The notes under the pieces: model-generated
The model's database searches: none
What the model saw: the letters and a program-made list of their open reading frames with translations, nothing else
What the model was told of the DNA's origin: nothing
Assembly (NCBI GenBank): GCA_002471845.1
Contig: DKQT01000033.1
Span: forward strand, 1-64,000
Source: Fidelibacterota bacterium UBA7301
Lineage (GTDB): Bacteria; Fidelibacterota; Marinisomatia; Marinisomatales; TCS55
Length of the DNA stretch: 64,000 bases
Direction: 5' to 3'
Position numbers and translations under genes: made by a program
Shown here: piece after piece, positions 63,934 to 64,000 of the stretch
Numbering within the stretch: position 1 is the stretch's first letter
How the letters are laid out: each line of letters opens with the position of its first letter

Positions 63934-64000
63934 CGTAATGAGGATATTAAGGAAAAAGGAAGAAGGAATAAGGCAATTTTATTTTGTCGTACAAACTCGC

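Noticed and set aside
1..64000. tRNA, rRNA, CRISPR arrays, insertion sequences or phage genes
   Set aside because: No transposase, integrase, repeat-spacer pattern, terminal repeats or tRNA-like cloverleaf was recognised in the intergenic regions read.

Overview
The window reads as a chromosomal segment of a free-living Gram-negative bacterium of the FCB group, most likely Candidatus Neomarinimicrobiota (Marinimicrobia/SAR406) or a close relative. This placement is inferred from gene content, not from a marker phylogeny. Supporting content: a complete Kdo/LPS-export block, a TonB-dependent receptor with a carboxypeptidase-regulatory N-domain, a DUF4835/PorD-like protein otherwise typical of Bacteroidota, a gluzincin/TolB-propeller/beta-barrel giant, ferredoxin-dependent 2-oxoacid oxidoreductase, ThyX, and a SAM-II-type riboswitch. 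Genes are dense, mostly in tight operons with Shine-Dalgarno sequences. No tRNA, rRNA, CRISPR array or insertion sequence was seen.

Layout. 0-3 kb: the start of an IclR-like regulator running off the left edge, a decayed stretch, a small secreted peptide and an octahaem cytochrome-TPR lipoprotein. 3-8 kb: glutaryl-CoA dehydrogenase and homocitrate synthase on the minus strand, divergent from a two-gene 2-oxoacid:ferredoxin oxidoreductase whose beta subunit carries a fused gamma domain. 8-14 kb (minus): radC, thyX, a CysQ-like phosphatase and metH, the last under a SAM-II-type aptamer that overlaps a terminator/antiterminator switch. 14-17.7 kb: rng-rplU-rpmA and mdh, each unit closed by a strong terminator. 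17.8-20 kb: an envelope operon that looks damaged. It has an ECF-sigma head joined to a DUF4097-like tail, an intact bactofilin/beta-barrel gene, then a frameshifted remnant. 20-26 kb: Rieske protein, elbB, queG, a Tat-exported amine oxidase, an ILVBL/HACL2-type TPP lyase, and two further gene remnants (MBL-fold and alpha/beta hydrolase). 25.8-31.6 kb (minus): Nudix hydrolase, TPR protein, outer-membrane protein, tgt, radA. 31.7-37.7 kb: the 1056-residue protease/propeller/barrel protein, then divergent lpxH, a HEAT lipoprotein and a secreted protein.

37.7-49.6 kb is a long minus-strand run: kdsB-pyrG-kdsA-kdsC-lptC-lptB-rpoN-hflK-hflC-hslV-hslU-argF-kdsD. It makes and activates Kdo (CTP from PyrG feeds KdsB), exports LPS (LptB/LptC) and couples this to sigma-54 and membrane/protein quality control. 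49.8-56.4 kb is a MacAB-TolC-like export operon with two FtsX/MacB permeases and a YIP1 membrane protein. 56.5-64 kb: an XRE/DUF2975 pair below a perfect 22-bp palindrome, a lipoprotein/TonB-receptor pair, a CCA-adding-type nucleotidyltransferase, the DUF4835/PorD-like protein and a GT2 glycosyltransferase.

The most notable items are the SAM-II-type switch on metH, the homocitrate synthase/2-oxoacid oxidoreductase/glutaryl-CoA dehydrogenase grouping (a possible 2-oxoadipate to crotonyl-CoA route), the apparent deletion-fusion at 17.8 kb, and the cluster of decayed genes between 17.8 and 25.9 kb.
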